Notes: generated from the sequence alone by a model not told the origin. A stretch of 64,000 nucleotides of DNA from Vibrio sp. SCSIO 43137 (GCF_028201475.1 NZ_CP116383.1:248001-312000), one strand, 5' to 3'; counted from the first letter of the stretch, positions 32,220 to 43,818 are shown. Numbers and translations are program-made.

Positions 32220-35200
32220 GTGACTGGAAGCAAGATTAGAGAGCAAATAGAAGAGATACTTAAACAGCGGATTTTACTGATTGATGGTGGTATGGGGACC
32301 ATGATTCAGGGCTATAAACTGGAAGAGAAAGAGTATCGCGGAGAACGCTTTGCCTCCTGGCCATCTGATCTGAAAGGCAACAATGATCTCCTTGTTCTTA
32401 CCCAGCCGCAGATAATCAAAGAGATCCATTCAAAGTATCTGGAAGCCGGCGCAGATATATTAGAAACCAACAGTTTCAACGCTACAACCATTGCTATGGC
32501 TGACTATGATATGGAGAGCCTTAGTGCAGAGATAAACTTCGAAGCTGCACGTCTTGCCCGTGAAGTTGCTGATGAATGGACAGCAAAGACGCCTGAAAAA
32601 CCAAGATTCGTTGCTGGTGTACTGGGTCCGACCAACCGTACTTGTTCTATTTCCCCAGATGTAAATGATCCGGGATTCAGGAATGTCAGCTTTGATGAGT
32701 TGGTTGAAGCTTATAGTGAGTCTACCCGCGCTTTAATTGAAGGTGGCTCAGATCTTATCCTGATTGAAACTATTTTCGATACCCTGAATGCTAAAGCGTG
32801 TGCGTTTGCCGTTGAATCAGTTTTTGAAGAACTGGGAACGGAACTTCCTGTAATGATCTCCGGAACCATCACTGATGCATCGGGAAGAACCCTGTCAGGA
32901 CAGACTACAGAGGCATTCTACAACGCATTACGACATGTAAATCCGATCTCTTTCGGGCTTAACTGTGCATTAGGGCCGGATGAGTTAAGACAGTATGTAG
33001 TAGAGATGTCGAGGATCTCCGAAAGCTTTGTCTCTGTTCACCCTAACGCAGGTTTGCCAAACGCCTTTGGTGAGTATGATCTGTCACCGGAAGATATGGC
33101 AGAGCATGTTGAGGAGTGGGCAAAAAGTGGCTTCCTGAACCTTGTTGGTGGTTGCTGCGGCACAACACCTGAACATATCCGTCAAATGGCCAAGGTGGTT
33201 GAAGGTATTAAGCCTAGAGCCCTGCCTGATATTCCGCGTGCCTGTCGTTTATCGGGTCTTGAACCGCTGACTATTGATAAAGACACCCTGTTTGTAAACG
33301 TTGGTGAAAGAACCAATGTGACCGGTTCTGCACGATTTAAGCGTCTGATCAAAGAAGAGCTTTATGATGAGGCGTTAGAAGTTGCCCGCCAACAGGTAGA
33401 GAACGGCGCGCAGATCATCGATATTAATATGGATGAGGGTATGCTGGATGCCGAAGCCTGTATGGTTCGGTTCCTTAACCTATGTGCTTCAGAGCCTGAA
33501 ATTTCTAAAGTGCCTATTATGGTTGACTCCTCTAAGTGGGAGGTAATTGAAGCTGGCCTGAAATGTATTCAGGGCAAAAGCATTGTTAACTCAATCTCCC
33601 TTAAAGAGGGCAAAGAGAAATTTATCGAGCAGGCTAAGTTGATCCGTCGCTATGGTGCGGCTGTGATAGTAATGGCCTTTGATGAGGTTGGTCAGGCTGA
33701 TACCCGTGAGAGAAAACTGGAGATCTGTACCAATGCTTACCGCATCTTGGTGGATGAAGTCGGCTTTCCGCCGGAAGATATTATCTTTGATCCGAACATC
33801 TTTGCTATCGCGACAGGGATAGATGAACACAATAACTATGCGGTAGATTTTATTAATGCCGTCGCGGATATTAAGCGGGATCTCCCTTACGCCATGATCT
33901 CTGGTGGTGTTTCCAATGTTTCGTTCTCTTTCCGTGGTAATAACTATGTGCGTGAAGCTATTCATGCTGTGTTCCTGTACCACTGTTTTAAACACGGTAT
34001 GGATATGGGTATTGTTAATGCCGGACAACTTGAAATCTACGACAATGTACCGTTAAAGCTGCGTGATGCGGTTGAAGATGTGGTACTAAACCGTCGTGAA
34101 GATGCTACAGAACTGCTGCTGGATATTGCCAATGAGTATCGTGAAAACGGTGTCGGTAAAGAAGAAGATGCATCAGCACAAGAGTGGCGCGGCTGGCCGG
34201 TAGAAAAACGCCTTGAGCATGCTTTGGTGAAAGGAATTACCGAATTTATTGTTGAAGATACAGAAGAAGCACGCCTTAATGCTGAGAAGCCTCTGGAGGT
34301 GATTGAAGGGCCTCTGATGGACGGTATGAACGTTGTCGGCGATCTGTTTGGTGAAGGTAAGATGTTCCTGCCACAGGTAGTAAAATCTGCTCGGGTAATG
34401 AAGCAGGCGGTTGCGCATCTGGAACCATTTATTAATGCGGCTAAACAGGCTGGCAGCTCTAACGGTAAGATCTTGCTGGCTACAGTAAAAGGCGATGTTC
34501 ACGATATCGGTAAGAACATTGTTGGTGTGGTACTGCAATGTAATAACTACGAGATTATCGATCTCGGGGTGATGGTGCCTTGTGAACAGATACTTAAAGT
34601 CGCTAAAGAAGAGAATGTTGATATTATCGGTCTTTCAGGCCTGATCACGCCTTCTCTTGATGAGATGGTACATGTGGCGAAAGAGATGGAGCGTCAAGGC
34701 TTTGATCTTCCTCTTATGATTGGTGGTGCAACAACCTCAAAAGCACATACCGCCGTTAAGATCGAACAGAACTACTCTCACCCTGTGGTTTATGTAAACA
34801 ACGCTTCCAGAGCGGTGGGTGTCTGTACTTCTCTGCTTTCTGATGAACTCAGGCCTCAGTTTGTTGAGAGGCTGGATAAGGAATATGACAGAGTAAGAGA
34901 TCAGCACAACAGAAAAACGCCAAGAACTAAGCCGATCACTCTCGAGCAAGCACGTGAGAACAAGGTTGATATTAACTGGGCAGAATATACTCCTCCTGTG
35001 CCTGTTAAAGCTGGTGTGCATGTATTTGAACCGGAGAGCCTGAAAGAGCTGCGCAACTATATTGACTGGACTCCATTCTTTATGACCTGGTCATTGATGG
35101 GTAAATACCCGACGATATTTGAACATGAAGAAGTAGGTGAAGAAGCGAAACGCCTTTATCGTGACGCTAATCTCTGGCTGGATAAAGTTGAAAAAGAAGG

Positions 35201-35900
35201 GCTGCTTAAGGTTAAAGGTATTTGCGGACTGTTTCCTGCCAACTCTGTTGGTGATGATATCGAGATTTATACTGACGACAAACGCAATCAGCTCGCCAGT
35301 AAACTGCATAACCTGCGTCAACAGACAGAGAAACCGAAGGGCTTTAACTACTGTTTGTCTGACTATATAGCTCCTAAGCAGAGCTCAAAACCAGACTGGG
35401 TTGGTATGTTTGCTGTTACCGGTGGAATCGGGGAGCGTGAACTGGCTGATCAGTTTAAAGCTCAGGGAGACGACTATAACTCTATTATGATTCAGGCCGT
35501 TGCTGACCGGCTGGCTGAAGCTTTCTCTGAATATCTTCATGAAAAGGTCCGAAAAGAGCTATGGGGTTATGCGGCGGATGAAAATCTTACTAATGAAGAA
35601 CTCGTCCGGGAGAAGTATCAGGGAATTCGTCCTGCACCGGGTTATCCGGCTTGTCCTGAACACAGTGAAAAGCAGCAGATATGGGATCTGTTACAAGTGG
35701 AAGAAAAAATTGGTATGCAGCTGACTTCCAGCTATGCCATGTTGCCGGGCGCATCGGTATCAGGCTGGTATTTCTCTCACCCTGATTCAAGATACTTTGC
35801 TGTGGCAAAGATTCAAAAGGATCAGCTAGATGATTATGCCGAGAGAAAAGGCTGGGATGCAGAACAGGCTGAACGTTGGCTGGCGCCAAATATCGATTAA
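32220..35900 (+). CDS. metH: Cobalamin-dependent methionine synthase MetH
   Basis: The protein has 1,226 residues (E. coli 1,227). It moves a methyl group from methyltetrahydrofolate to homocysteine through cobalamin. The domains in order are homocysteine-binding (zinc cysteines in GLNCALG and [10 protein letters not shown], about residues 1-325), folate-binding ([11 protein letters not shown] onward, about 355-620), cobalamin-binding with the cap and the motif GDVHDIGKN (axial ligand about H761), and a C-terminal reactivation domain that binds S-adenosylmethionine ([12 protein letters not shown]). The start is GTG with GAGG upstream, preceded by MetJ boxes. A terminator follows directly. Confidence 0.98.
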   Translation: MTGSKIREQIEEILKQRILLIDGGMGTMIQGYKLEEKEYRGERFASWPSDLKGNNDLLVLTQPQIIKEIHSKYLEAGADILETNSFNATTIAMADYDMESLSAEINFEAARLAREVADEWTAKTPEKPRFVAGVLGPTNRTCSISPDVNDPGFRNVSFDELVEAYSESTRALIEGGSDLILIETIFDTLNAKACAFAVESVFEELGTELPVMISGTITDASGRTLSGQTTEAFYNALRHVNPISFGLNCALGPDELRQYVVEMSRISESFVSVHPNAGLPNAFGEYDLSPEDMAEHVEEWAKSGFLNLVGGCCGTTPEHIRQMAKVVEGIKPRALPDIPRACRLSGLEPLTIDKDTLFVNVGERTNVTGSARFKRLIKEELYDEALEVARQQVENGAQIIDINMDEGMLDAEACMVRFLNLCASEPEISKVPIMVDSSKWEVIEAGLKCIQGKSIVNSISLKEGKEKFIEQAKLIRRYGAAVIVMAFDEVGQADTRERKLEICTNAYRILVDEVGFPPEDIIFDPNIFAIATGIDEHNNYAVDFINAVADIKRDLPYAMISGGVSNVSFSFRGNNYVREAIHAVFLYHCFKHGMDMGIVNAGQLEIYDNVPLKLRDAVEDVVLNRREDATELLLDIANEYRENGVGKEEDASAQEWRGWPVEKRLEHALVKGITEFIVEDTEEARLNAEKPLEVIEGPLMDGMNVVGDLFGEGKMFLPQVVKSARVMKQAVAHLEPFINAAKQAGSSNGKILLATVKGDVHDIGKNIVGVVLQCNNYEIIDLGVMVPCEQILKVAKEENVDIIGLSGLITPSLDEMVHVAKEMERQGFDLPLMIGGATTSKAHTAVKIEQNYSHPVVYVNNASRAVGVCTSLLSDELRPQFVERLDKEYDRVRDQHNRKTPRTKPITLEQARENKVDINWAEYTPPVPVKAGVHVFEPESLKELRNYIDWTPFFMTWSLMGKYPTIFEHEEVGEEAKRLYRDANLWLDKVEKEGLLKVKGICGLFPANSVGDDIEIYTDDKRNQLASKLHNLRQQTEKPKGFNYCLSDYIAPKQSSKPDWVGMFAVTGGIGERELADQFKAQGDDYNSIMIQAVADRLAEAFSEYLHEKVRKELWGYAADENLTNEELVREKYQGIRPAPGYPACPEHSEKQQIWDLLQVEEKIGMQLTSSYAMLPGASVSGWYFSHPDSRYFAVAKIQKDQLDDYAERKGWDAEQAERWLAPNID

Positions 35901-35927
35901 GTTGCTTTACTCTTTGATGTTAAAAAT

Positions 35928-35954
35928 AAAAGGTCGGCAATTTGCCGACCTTTT
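35928..35954. terminator. Bidirectional terminator between metH and lysC
   Basis: A long palindrome (AAAAGGTCGGCAA and TTGCCGACCTTTT) lies between the convergent ends of metH and lysC, with A-run and T-run on either side. Confidence 0.88.
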
Positions 35955-35969
35955 CTGTATATGCAGTGA

Positions 35970-37325
35970 CTATTCTCTTAATTCAAATAGCTCCTGATGC
36001 AGCATCTGAACGGAACGTCTTGAATCAGCTGAACGGACAAGGAAGCAGAGATTATGCTGGCTGGCTCCGTAACAGATCATTCTCAGGTTAATATCTTCCA
36101 GCGTACCAAACACTTTTTTGGCGTAACCTTTACACTCGCTCATATTGTTACCTATCAGGGCAACCAGACAGAGATCTTGTTCTATCTCAACACTACAAAG
36201 TTGTTCCAGCTCTTTTTGCGCTTCGGCAGGCAGTTCGGGTGAGCCACCGGCAGTGTTGGTTTGATCTAACGTCAGGGAGACGCTCACCTCTGATGTAGTA
36301 ATCAAATCAACGGAGATCTTATAACGCGCCAGAATCTTAAATACTTCAGCCAGGAAACCATAAGCATGGAACATATTAGGGCTGTGCAGGGTTACCATGG
36401 TCTGGTTGCAGCGCAGTGCGATAGCACGGAACAGCGGGGCACTTTTCACTTCTTGCTTGATCCAGGTTCCGCCTTTCTCTGGCGCTTTAGAAGAGCCGAC
36501 AAAAACCGGGATTTGATGTCTCAGGGCTGGCAGAAGCGTTGAAGGGTGCAGAATTTTGGCACCAAAGTTAGCCATCTCTGATGCTTCACTAAAACTGATT
36601 TCAGGAATTGGTGAAGCTTTAGGGGCGATACGGGGGTCAGTTGTATAAATACCCGGAACATCGGTCCAGATTTCAAGGCCTTTGGCTTCAACGGCTTCAG
36701 CGATAAGGGCGGCACTATAGTCGCTGCCACCGCGCCCAAGTGTGGTTGTATTGCCTTCAGAGTCTGATCCGATAAAGCCTTGCGTGATAACGACATGTTT
36801 CTGACAAAGGGGGACCAGCTTTTCCTGAGCCAGCCGGGAAATTTCTTCCAGTTCCGGTTCTGCTTTCCCGTATGCCGCCGATGTCCTCATTACTTCACGG
36901 ATATCAAAGCGGACGGCGTCTATGCCACGCTCTTTCATTAGTTGGGTAAGAATGTAGGTCGACATCAGTTCGCCGCTGGCAACAAGCTGATCGGTAAGCT
37001 TGTCGCTTGGTTGCTGTTCGGCTTGCTCTGCAACCATGGCGACCTGTTTCAGCACTTGGTGAACGTTATTTTCCGTCTCCAGAGGATCGGCTAACTGATC
37101 AATAACGGAATTGTGCAACTCAGTTAACTGACGTAACAGCTCTTTCTGACGTTCAGAGTTGACGCCACTGGCCAGTTCAACTAACAGATTAGTCACCCCT
37201 GAACAGGCACTGCTTACCACCAGTTTAGTGTCTGGATTGTTTTCGATAATGGCTGCACAACGACTCATAGCGGTAAAGTCCGCAACGCTAGTTCCGCCAA
37301 ACTTAGCGACATTAAATGTGCTCAC
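35970..37325 (-). CDS. lysC: Lysine-sensitive aspartokinase III LysC
   Basis: The protein has 451 residues (E. coli 449). It phosphorylates aspartate, the first step to lysine, threonine and methionine. The N-terminus has the kinase motif KFGGTS (8-13), followed by FIGSDSEGNTTTLGRGGSDYSAAL. Two ACT domains at the C-terminus bind lysine. There is no homoserine dehydrogenase domain, so this is the monofunctional type III enzyme. The start is GTG with GGGAG 7 bases upstream. A lysine riboswitch precedes the gene, so both enzyme and mRNA respond to lysine. Confidence 0.97.
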   Translation of the reverse strand: MSTFNVAKFGGTSVADFTAMSRCAAIIENNPDTKLVVSSACSGVTNLLVELASGVNSERQKELLRQLTELHNSVIDQLADPLETENNVHQVLKQVAMVAEQAEQQPSDKLTDQLVASGELMSTYILTQLMKERGIDAVRFDIREVMRTSAAYGKAEPELEEISRLAQEKLVPLCQKHVVITQGFIGSDSEGNTTTLGRGGSDYSAALIAEAVEAKGLEIWTDVPGIYTTDPRIAPKASPIPEISFSEASEMANFGAKILHPSTLLPALRHQIPVFVGSSKAPEKGGTWIKQEVKSAPLFRAIALRCNQTMVTLHSPNMFHAYGFLAEVFKILARYKISVDLITTSEVSVSLTLDQTNTAGGSPELPAEAQKELEQLCSVEIEQDLCLVALIGNNMSECKGYAKKVFGTLEDINLRMICYGASQHNLCFLVRSADSRRSVQMLHQELFELRE

Positions 37326-37431
37326 ACTAATTCTCCCTTTTTATTCATCCATAAAATTGCTGAAAACTTAATTGTTATCAAAGAGAAGAGTATTCGGGAG
37401 CGGAGGAAAAACATCAGAAATGAGTATAACC

Positions 37432-37600
37432 TCAGAAGCTCCCCACCAGATGTTCCGGTGACAGTCAGCAGGATTCAGCCTGCTCAACCGACAAGTAATT
37501 ACGCTCACTAAATACTCATCTCGGCATTGCTCCCCCTCAGTGTAGTGTATTGGAGTTGAGGCTCCACAAAACACTTGCCTGGGCAATGCTCCTCTTCTGT
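37432..37600 (-). ncRNA. Lysine riboswitch (L box) of lysC
   Basis: Read on the minus strand, the leader closely follows the known E. coli lysC aptamer. It has AGAGGAGCATTGCCC, then GGAGCC, CTGAGGGGGAGCAATGCCGA, GGTTGAGCAGGCTGAATCC, a CTGTCACC segment and a closing GGGGAGCTTCTG. The P1 stem is CAGAAG (37594-37599) with CTTCTG (37433-37438). A promoter TTGACA-17-TTCAAT (37639 down to 37611) would start RNA at about 37604, just before P1. Downstream, CCTCCGCTCCC (about 37395-37405) can pair with GGGGAGCTTCTGAGG, giving an alternative fold. Whether control acts on transcription or translation is not clear. Confidence 0.92.
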
Positions 37601-37610
37601 AATGATGTTC

Positions 37611-37639
37611 ATTGAACGTTTTTGCAGCAGGAATGTCAA
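37611..37639 (-). promoter_or_regulatory. lysC promoter
   Basis: On the minus strand, TTGACA (37634-37639) and TTCAAT (37611-37616) are 17 bases apart, placing the RNA start immediately before the lysine riboswitch. The -10 is weak. Confidence 0.6.
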
Positions 37640-37828
37640 TGGCTAAATGAATTTTTAGTCAAACTTTATTCATTGCCTGTATATCTGGTTTGACCTCTAG
37701 ACTTGAGTCGAATTGTTGAGTCTGCTGAAATGTTCTAATCTAAGTCATTGCTTTCAATATTACCGAGCACAAATCATAAGGTAGTTTCGATAAACAAAGA
37801 ACAAAGTTGATGTTCAAAGGGAAAAATT

Positions 37829-38947
37829 ATGACAATACAGAGCTTTATTCCACCTAAGCGTACCCTGATGGGGCCAGGGCCATCAGATATCTCTCCTCAG
37901 GTACTTCAGGCACTAAGCCGCCCTACAGTCGGACATTTAGATCCTCTGTTTATCGCTATGATGGATGAGCTAAAACAACTGCTGAAATATGCTTTTCAGA
38001 CTGAAAATGAGTTTACTATTGCTGTCTCAGCACCGGGAAGTGCCGGGATGGAAGCCTGTTTTGTTAATCTGGTAGAACCCGGCGATAAGGTCATTGTCTG
38101 CCGTAATGGCGTGTTTGGTGAGCGGATGCGTGAAAATGTCGTCCGCTGTGGTGGTGAAGCTATTTTGGTTGATGATGAATGGGGTCAACCGATCAGCCTT
38201 GAAAAAGTAAAAGCCGCTCTGGATGAACATCCTGATGCCAAGGCTCTGGCTTTTGTTCACGCTGAGACTTCTACAGGCGTAGTTAGTGATGCAAAAGCTC
38301 TGAGCGAGCTGGCCAGAGAGAGAGGAGCACTAACCATTGTTGATGCAGTAACTTCTCTTGGCGGTGTTCCTCTGCTGGTGGATGAGTGGCAGTTAGATGC
38401 TGTTTATTCGGGAAGTCAGAAGTGCCTCTCCTGTGTGCCGGGTTTAGCTCCACTGACATTCTCACAAAAAGCCGTTGATAAGATTCGCCAGCGTCAGCAT
38501 CCTGTACAGAGCTGGTTTCTCGATCAAAGCTTAGTATTGGGTTACTGGAGTGGAGAGGGTAAAAGGAGTTACCACCATACTGCACCGGTAAACAGCCTGT
38601 ACGCCCTGCACGAGGCTCTGTTGATACTGAAGAATGAAGGCCTTGAAAATGCGTGGAAACGGCATCAGATAATGCACGAAAAGCTTAAAGCCGGTCTGGA
38701 GGCAATGGGGATCTCTTTTGCTGTTGATGAAAGCTGCCGTTTACCTCAGCTTAATGCCGTTAATATACCTGAGGGTGTCGACGATGCAGAAGTCAGACAG
38801 AGGCTGTTAAATGAATACAATCTGGAGATAGGTGCAGGATTGGGCAAACTGGCGGGTAAAACATGGCGTATTGGTTTAATGGGCTATGCGGCACGATCTG
38901 AAAATGTGGCTTTATGCCTGAAAGCCCTTGAAGAGACATTGAACTAA
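37829..38947 (+). CDS. Class V aminotransferase (alanine/serine-glyoxylate type)
   Basis: The protein has 372 residues, a PLP enzyme of fold type I. The PLP lysine is K198 in SGSQKCLS, and the family start GPGPSDISPQVLQALSRPTVGHLDP is plain. Related enzymes use glyoxylate with alanine, serine or ureidoglycine; the CLSCVPGLAP segment is like the last group, but specificity cannot be read from sequence. It is transcribed away from lysC. V. cholerae has a comparable gene at this place as I recall. The start has AAAGGG 8 bases upstream. A terminator follows. Confidence 0.88.
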   Translation: MTIQSFIPPKRTLMGPGPSDISPQVLQALSRPTVGHLDPLFIAMMDELKQLLKYAFQTENEFTIAVSAPGSAGMEACFVNLVEPGDKVIVCRNGVFGERMRENVVRCGGEAILVDDEWGQPISLEKVKAALDEHPDAKALAFVHAETSTGVVSDAKALSELARERGALTIVDAVTSLGGVPLLVDEWQLDAVYSGSQKCLSCVPGLAPLTFSQKAVDKIRQRQHPVQSWFLDQSLVLGYWSGEGKRSYHHTAPVNSLYALHEALLILKNEGLENAWKRHQIMHEKLKAGLEAMGISFAVDESCRLPQLNAVNIPEGVDDAEVRQRLLNEYNLEIGAGLGKLAGKTWRIGLMGYAARSENVALCLKALEETLN

Positions 38948-38967
38948 AAAACTCTGTATTAAAGAGT

Positions 38968-38992
38968 AAGGCGGAGATTACTCTCCGCCTTT
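38968..38992 (+). terminator. Terminator of aminotransferase gene
   Basis: A perfect 10-bp stem (AAGGCGGAGA / TCTCCGCCTT) lies 20 bases after the stop. Its T-run is short, but its place between convergent genes supports it. Confidence 0.75.
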
Positions 38993-39024
38993 AACATCAA
39001 TTGACTAGGTTATCGCTGCCCGGT

Positions 39025-40779
39025 TTAATTCTGTTTTTCGGTTTTTACTATCGGTTCAAGATAGAGCATAGAAAAGTCGCTATCCGGAAACAGGTAACCT
39101 GCCTCATCTCTTATCTGCTCAGCCTTGCTCACTTCTCCTGTAGCAAAATAGGCCAGAATCAGATTCCGGTACAGAAGTCTGGTCGGTTGCTTTTTAATAG
39201 CCTGACGGGCCCACAAAATAAACTCTTGTGTGCTTGCTAAATCTTGCGCGACAAGGCCGGAGCGGAAACGGCTGCTATGCTTCAGCCACTCTACCTGATT
39301 CTGAAATGAGAGTGGGGCAATAATTTCTTCTAACACCTTTTCCTGTTTCGGGTAGCTTTTAGCAAATTGCGTTAGCTGATAGCTGGCCTGAAAAGTCAGA
39401 GCCATATAGCTGCATAACGCTAAAGGAAGCAATAAAGCGAACATTCTCACGCCACTGTTTATGTATTTATGTGTAGCGTACCGTTTGTATTTGGCCGTTC
39501 TCTGATCGACCCAGTACAGCAGGATAACAAAGGTTACCCAGTGAATAGCGGACAGGTTAAAAGGATTCTCTATCTGAGCATGCAGGGCGATAGGCATTAA
39601 CAGGGCGAAGATCGCCAGCCGGGTTCCTTTACGGGTAGAGCTGATTCTCATCAGCACCAAAAAGGCCGCCAGTGAGATACCCAGCACAGGTAATAGCCCA
39701 CCTTCTATTCCCCAGTAGAGAACTTCATTAAACGGATGCCGGATATTTTCTACTGCGGCAGGGTAGCCCGGATTGAGCTGATGTTGCCGTGCGGTGTAAA
39801 GGATATACTCAGCTTCAAATCTACCCTGTCCGTAACCGGTAAACGGCTTTTCGATAAACATATCCGCCGCCTGAGGCAGAACTGTTTTTCTGGCACTCTC
39901 TAGCTCTACTTCTCCGGCAACATAGCCGCTGTTGCCGGAAGAGAAGGCGATGATAAGTCCGATGGCGATTCCTGCAAGCAGAGAGCCAATCCAGCCAAGA
40001 AAACGCTTTCTGGTAGAAAACTTAAACAGGTAGGGCAGTAATAATGTCACGGAGATTAATGTGATTAGCCAGCTTGTTCTGGAGGCCAGCAGGATGATCA
40101 CCGGAGTCAGAATCAGAGGAGCAAGATAGAGCAGAGTGGTTCTGGAAATTTTCTCGCCATACTTTCTTTGCTGGCGGGACAGCAGGTAACCGGAAAGCAC
40201 TAAACCTGAGGCCAGAAAGGTGCTCATAGTATTAATGTTCTGAAAAATACCATAAGGCTGATTGGATGTTTGATCGTAGCCGATTAGATTACCCTGACCG
40301 AGAAAGAAATACTGTATATAGGCCAGCAGAGCCTCAATTAAAGCGGCCAGAACAATAAACCACAGTAACCGTTGCTTATGAGCATTACTTAATGAAAACT
40401 GCTGAAGGAGCAGAAAAAGAAGCCAGCCCAGCCAGAGTCCCGTCAGCTTGTTAACCGTACCGGTTATTGCCACGGGAACTGAGTAAACAAAAGGAATCGA
40501 CATAATCAGGCAACTGATTAGCAGCCCTATGGTCAGTTTAGAGTAACGGACTTGCCTGTTGACAACTATCTGCCGTAAACCGATAAAAAAGACCCAGCTT
40601 AGTCCCATCCAGATGGCGATATTAAAAGGAAGAGATAAGCCGGACTGGCCATTATTAGGAATGTAAAAATGCATGGCCAGAAGATAGATAAATCCAATGG
40701 CGTACATAAATCTACGGTTTAGTGGGGCTTTCGCTTTTACCGGAGCTAATCGCGTCCCGCCAAGGTGCAGAATAGCCAT
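39025..40779 (-). CDS. pglL: PglL-like O-oligosaccharyltransferase / Wzy-C family ligase
   Basis: The protein has 584 residues with about 11-13 membrane segments and a large periplasmic loop in the middle (about residues 280-350, with QAADMFIEKPFTGYGQGRFE and a histidine-rich HPFNEVLYWG following). The N-terminal MHFYIPNNGQSGLSLPFN matches the PglL family motif. The soluble C-terminal third resembles the Wzy_C_2 region. Such enzymes move lipid-linked glycans onto proteins (often pilins) or lipid A. V. cholerae PglL lies in the same neighbourhood as I recall. Pilin substrates are suggested by the MSHA locus nearby, but this is inference. Confidence 0.85.
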   Translation of the reverse strand: MAILHLGGTRLAPVKAKAPLNRRFMYAIGFIYLLAMHFYIPNNGQSGLSLPFNIAIWMGLSWVFFIGLRQIVVNRQVRYSKLTIGLLISCLIMSIPFVYSVPVAITGTVNKLTGLWLGWLLFLLLQQFSLSNAHKQRLLWFIVLAALIEALLAYIQYFFLGQGNLIGYDQTSNQPYGIFQNINTMSTFLASGLVLSGYLLSRQQRKYGEKISRTTLLYLAPLILTPVIILLASRTSWLITLISVTLLLPYLFKFSTRKRFLGWIGSLLAGIAIGLIIAFSSGNSGYVAGEVELESARKTVLPQAADMFIEKPFTGYGQGRFEAEYILYTARQHQLNPGYPAAVENIRHPFNEVLYWGIEGGLLPVLGISLAAFLVLMRISSTRKGTRLAIFALLMPIALHAQIENPFNLSAIHWVTFVILLYWVDQRTAKYKRYATHKYINSGVRMFALLLPLALCSYMALTFQASYQLTQFAKSYPKQEKVLEEIIAPLSFQNQVEWLKHSSRFRSGLVAQDLASTQEFILWARQAIKKQPTRLLYRNLILAYFATGEVSKAEQIRDEAGYLFPDSDFSMLYLEPIVKTEKQN

Positions 40780-40796
40780 GCTTACTTTCCTGTTAA

Positions 40797-40818
40797 AAAG
40801 CGAGCAGATGCTCGCTTT
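40797..40818 (-). terminator. Terminator of uvrA
   Basis: A perfect 10-bp stem (AAAGCGAGCA / TGCTCGCTTT) lies just after the uvrA stop on the minus strand and is followed there by a T-run (TTTTTAAC). Confidence 0.8.
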
Positions 40819-40841
40819 AGCTAAATGATGTTAGATTTGGC

Positions 40842-43685
40842 TTACTTTACCTTTTTTTGTTCATCTAACATAGGTTTTAAGAAGCGTGCGGTATGTGAAC
40901 CTTCGACTTTGATCACTTCTTCCGGTGTTCCTTCAGCAATTATCTCGCCACCACCTTGTCCGCCTTCAGGGCCTAAATCAACAATCCAGTCTGCGGTTTT
41001 TATCACATCCAGATTGTGTTCTATAACAACCACTGTATTACCATGATCCCTTAAACGATGTAATACCGTCAGTAACTGCTGGATATCGTGGAAATGCAGA
41101 CCAGTTGTTGGTTCATCCAGAATATAGAGCGTTTTACCTGTATCCCGCTTAGAAAGCTCTCTGGCCAGTTTCACCCGCTGAGCTTCCCCACCTGAAAGGG
41201 TAGTCGCGGCTTGACCAAGGCGGATATATGACAGGCCGACATCCATAAGAGTCTGCAATTTTCTTGCAATAACAGGCACCGGGTCAAAAAACTCCCTTGC
41301 ATCTTCAACCGTCATCTGCAGAACTTCATCGATACTTTTACCCTTGTATCTGACCTCAAGGGTTTCACGGTTATATCGCTTACCTTTACAGACATCACAA
41401 GGAACATAAACGTCTGGCAAAAAGTGCATTTCGACTTTGATAACACCATCGCCCTGGCAGGCTTCACAACGGCCGCCCCTGACATTGAAACTGAAACGAC
41501 CCGGTTTGTAACCGCGTGAACGTGACTCCTGAGTTCCGGCAAACAGTTCGCGGATTGGGGTAAAAATACCGGTATAAGTGGCCGGATTTGAACGTGGTGT
41601 TCTGCCTATTGGGCTCTGATCAATATCGATAACTTTATCGAAATGCTCCAAGCCTTTTATTTTTTTATACGGTGAAGGCTCCGTAGTTGTCGCACCGTTA
41701 AGCTGAGTATGGGCAATTTTATAGAAGGTATCGTTGATCAGGGTTGATTTACCTGAACCTGATACACCGGTAATACAGCTAAATAACCCGACAGGCAGAG
41801 AAAGAGTTACATTTTTCAGGTTATTACCCGTAGCACCGATCAGCTCAACGGTTTTTTTACTGTTCCTTGGTGTTCTCTGTTGCGGAATCTCTATTGATTT
41901 CTCTCCACTCAGGTATTGACCTGTCAGAGAGTGAGGCGACTGAATAATCTCCTGCATAGTACCTTCGGCAACTACGCTTCCGCCGTGAACACCTGCTCCC
42001 GGGCCAATATCGATAACGTGATCGGCTGTGCGGATAGCATCTTCATCATGCTCTACCACCAGAACCGTATTACCTAGATCCCGTAGGTGAGTCAGGGTTT
42101 TAAGTAATCTTTCATTATCTCTCTGATGCAAACCGATAGAAGGCTCATCAAGTACATACATAACCCCAACCAGACCGGCACCAATCTGACTGGCTAGTCG
42201 TATACGCTGCGCTTCACCGCCTGAAAGGGTTTCTGCGCTACGGGAAAGGTTAAGGTAGTTCAGTCCGACATTGACTAAAAAGTGTAGCCTGTCGTTAATC
42301 TCTTTCATTACTTTTTCAGCGATCTGAGCTCTCTGTCCGGTCAGTTGAAGCTGGCTGAAAAAGTCCATGGCTTCGCTGATGCTCATCTCAACGATTTGTG
42401 GCAGAGGTGTTTCATCAATAAACACATTTCTGGCTTCTAATCTGAGCCGGGTACCGTCGCAGGATGAACAGGATTTGGTAGAGATATACTTGGCCAGATC
42501 TTCCCGGACAGCGTTTGATTCAGTATCCCGGTATCTGCGCTCCAGTGTATTCAGAATACCTTCAAATGGGTGGCGCTTAACCCGGATATCACCCCGGTCA
42601 TTAATGTATTTAAACTCTACTTCCGTCCGGCCTGAGCCTTTAAGTATAACGTCAGTGATCTTTTTGCTGAGTGACTTATAAGGCTTATACAGATCAAAGC
42701 CATAGTGTTCCGCCAGCGATGAAAGCATCTGAAAGTAGTAATAGTTTTTCTGATCCCAGCCTTTAATGGCACCATCTGCTATTGAGAGATCTTCATCAAC
42801 AATCACCCGATCAGGATCAAAATACTGCTGTACACCTAAACCGTCACAGGTAGGGCAGGCGCCGGCCGGGTTATTAAATGAGAAAAGCCTTGGTTCTAGC
42901 TCCTGCATACTGTAGCCACAATGAGAACAGGCAAAGTTAGCGGAGAAAATAAGGTCTTCTTTTTCTGGTTCATCCATCCAGCTAATGGCGGCGATGCCAC
43001 CGGACAGCTCAAGGGTTGTTTCGAACGACTCTGCCAGCCTTTGTTGAAGATCTTTGCGCACCTTAAATCTGTCTACGACCACCTCTATAGTGTGCTTTTT
43101 GTGTAGTTCCAGAGCTGGTGGATCGGAAAGATCACAAGTTTCCCCGTCTATTCTTGCCCGGATAAAGCCTTGTGCGGAAAGATTTTCAAGGGTTTTTACA
43201 TGCTCACCTTTACGCTCTTTAACAATAGGTGCCAGCAGCATCAGCTTAGAGCCCTCAGGCAGCTCCAGAACTTTATCGACCATCTGACTGATGGTCTGGG
43301 CAGCAAGCGGAGTATTATGATCCGGACAGCGGGGCTCGCCCACCCGGGCATAGAGTAGTCGCAGATAATCGTAAACTTCAGTGATGGTTCCCACTGTTGA
43401 ACGGGGGTTATGAGAGGTTGATTTTTGTTCAATAGAGATAGCGGGGGAAAGCCCTTCAATATGATCTACATCCGGCTTTTCCATCAGGGAGAGAAACTGA
43501 CGGGCATAAGCAGACAGAGATTCAACATATCGGCGTTGTCCTTCTGCATAAAGGGTGTCAAAGGCGAGTGAGGACTTACCGGAGCCTGAGAGTCCGGTGA
43601 TAACCGTAAGCTTATCCCTCGGGATAGTCAGGTTGATATTTTTCAGGTTGTGAGTCCGGGCTCCACGTACTTCTATTTGATCCAT
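40842..43685 (-). CDS. uvrA: Excinuclease ABC subunit A UvrA
   Basis: The protein has 947 residues (E. coli 940). It is the damage-sensing ATPase of nucleotide excision repair and loads UvrB. Seen are the first Walker A ([20 protein letters not shown], near residue 31), the ABC signature [16 protein letters not shown] and its second copy [16 protein letters not shown], the second Walker A (GVSGSGKST) and the zinc modules CSHCGY/CPTCDG and [14 protein letters not shown]. An SOS box lies 66 bases upstream. Here galU and a regulator lie between uvrA and ssb, which are direct neighbours in E. coli. Confidence 0.98.
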   Translation of the reverse strand: MDQIEVRGARTHNLKNINLTIPRDKLTVITGLSGSGKSSLAFDTLYAEGQRRYVESLSAYARQFLSLMEKPDVDHIEGLSPAISIEQKSTSHNPRSTVGTITEVYDYLRLLYARVGEPRCPDHNTPLAAQTISQMVDKVLELPEGSKLMLLAPIVKERKGEHVKTLENLSAQGFIRARIDGETCDLSDPPALELHKKHTIEVVVDRFKVRKDLQQRLAESFETTLELSGGIAAISWMDEPEKEDLIFSANFACSHCGYSMQELEPRLFSFNNPAGACPTCDGLGVQQYFDPDRVIVDEDLSIADGAIKGWDQKNYYYFQMLSSLAEHYGFDLYKPYKSLSKKITDVILKGSGRTEVEFKYINDRGDIRVKRHPFEGILNTLERRYRDTESNAVREDLAKYISTKSCSSCDGTRLRLEARNVFIDETPLPQIVEMSISEAMDFFSQLQLTGQRAQIAEKVMKEINDRLHFLVNVGLNYLNLSRSAETLSGGEAQRIRLASQIGAGLVGVMYVLDEPSIGLHQRDNERLLKTLTHLRDLGNTVLVVEHDEDAIRTADHVIDIGPGAGVHGGSVVAEGTMQEIIQSPHSLTGQYLSGEKSIEIPQQRTPRNSKKTVELIGATGNNLKNVTLSLPVGLFSCITGVSGSGKSTLINDTFYKIAHTQLNGATTTEPSPYKKIKGLEHFDKVIDIDQSPIGRTPRSNPATYTGIFTPIRELFAGTQESRSRGYKPGRFSFNVRGGRCEACQGDGVIKVEMHFLPDVYVPCDVCKGKRYNRETLEVRYKGKSIDEVLQMTVEDAREFFDPVPVIARKLQTLMDVGLSYIRLGQAATTLSGGEAQRVKLARELSKRDTGKTLYILDEPTTGLHFHDIQQLLTVLHRLRDHGNTVVVIEHNLDVIKTADWIVDLGPEGGQGGGEIIAEGTPEEVIKVEGSHTARFLKPMLDEQKKVK

Positions 43686-43750
43686 TGCTAATGCTCGCTG
43701 AATATCGAATTCTGCAAGTATCGCATAGTAGAAATAATCTGCAATAAGTA

Positions 43751-43766
43751 CTGTATAAAAAAACAG
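43751..43766 (-). promoter_or_regulatory. LexA (SOS) box of uvrA
   Basis: CTGTATAAAAAAACAG fits CTGT-N8-ACAG and lies 66 bases upstream of the uvrA start. uvrA is an SOS gene in related bacteria. Confidence 0.85.
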
Positions 43767-43818
43767 TTATTGATTTGTATTAGCTGCTTCCGAATAGAAA
43801 TCTCAGGTTCTGAAACGA

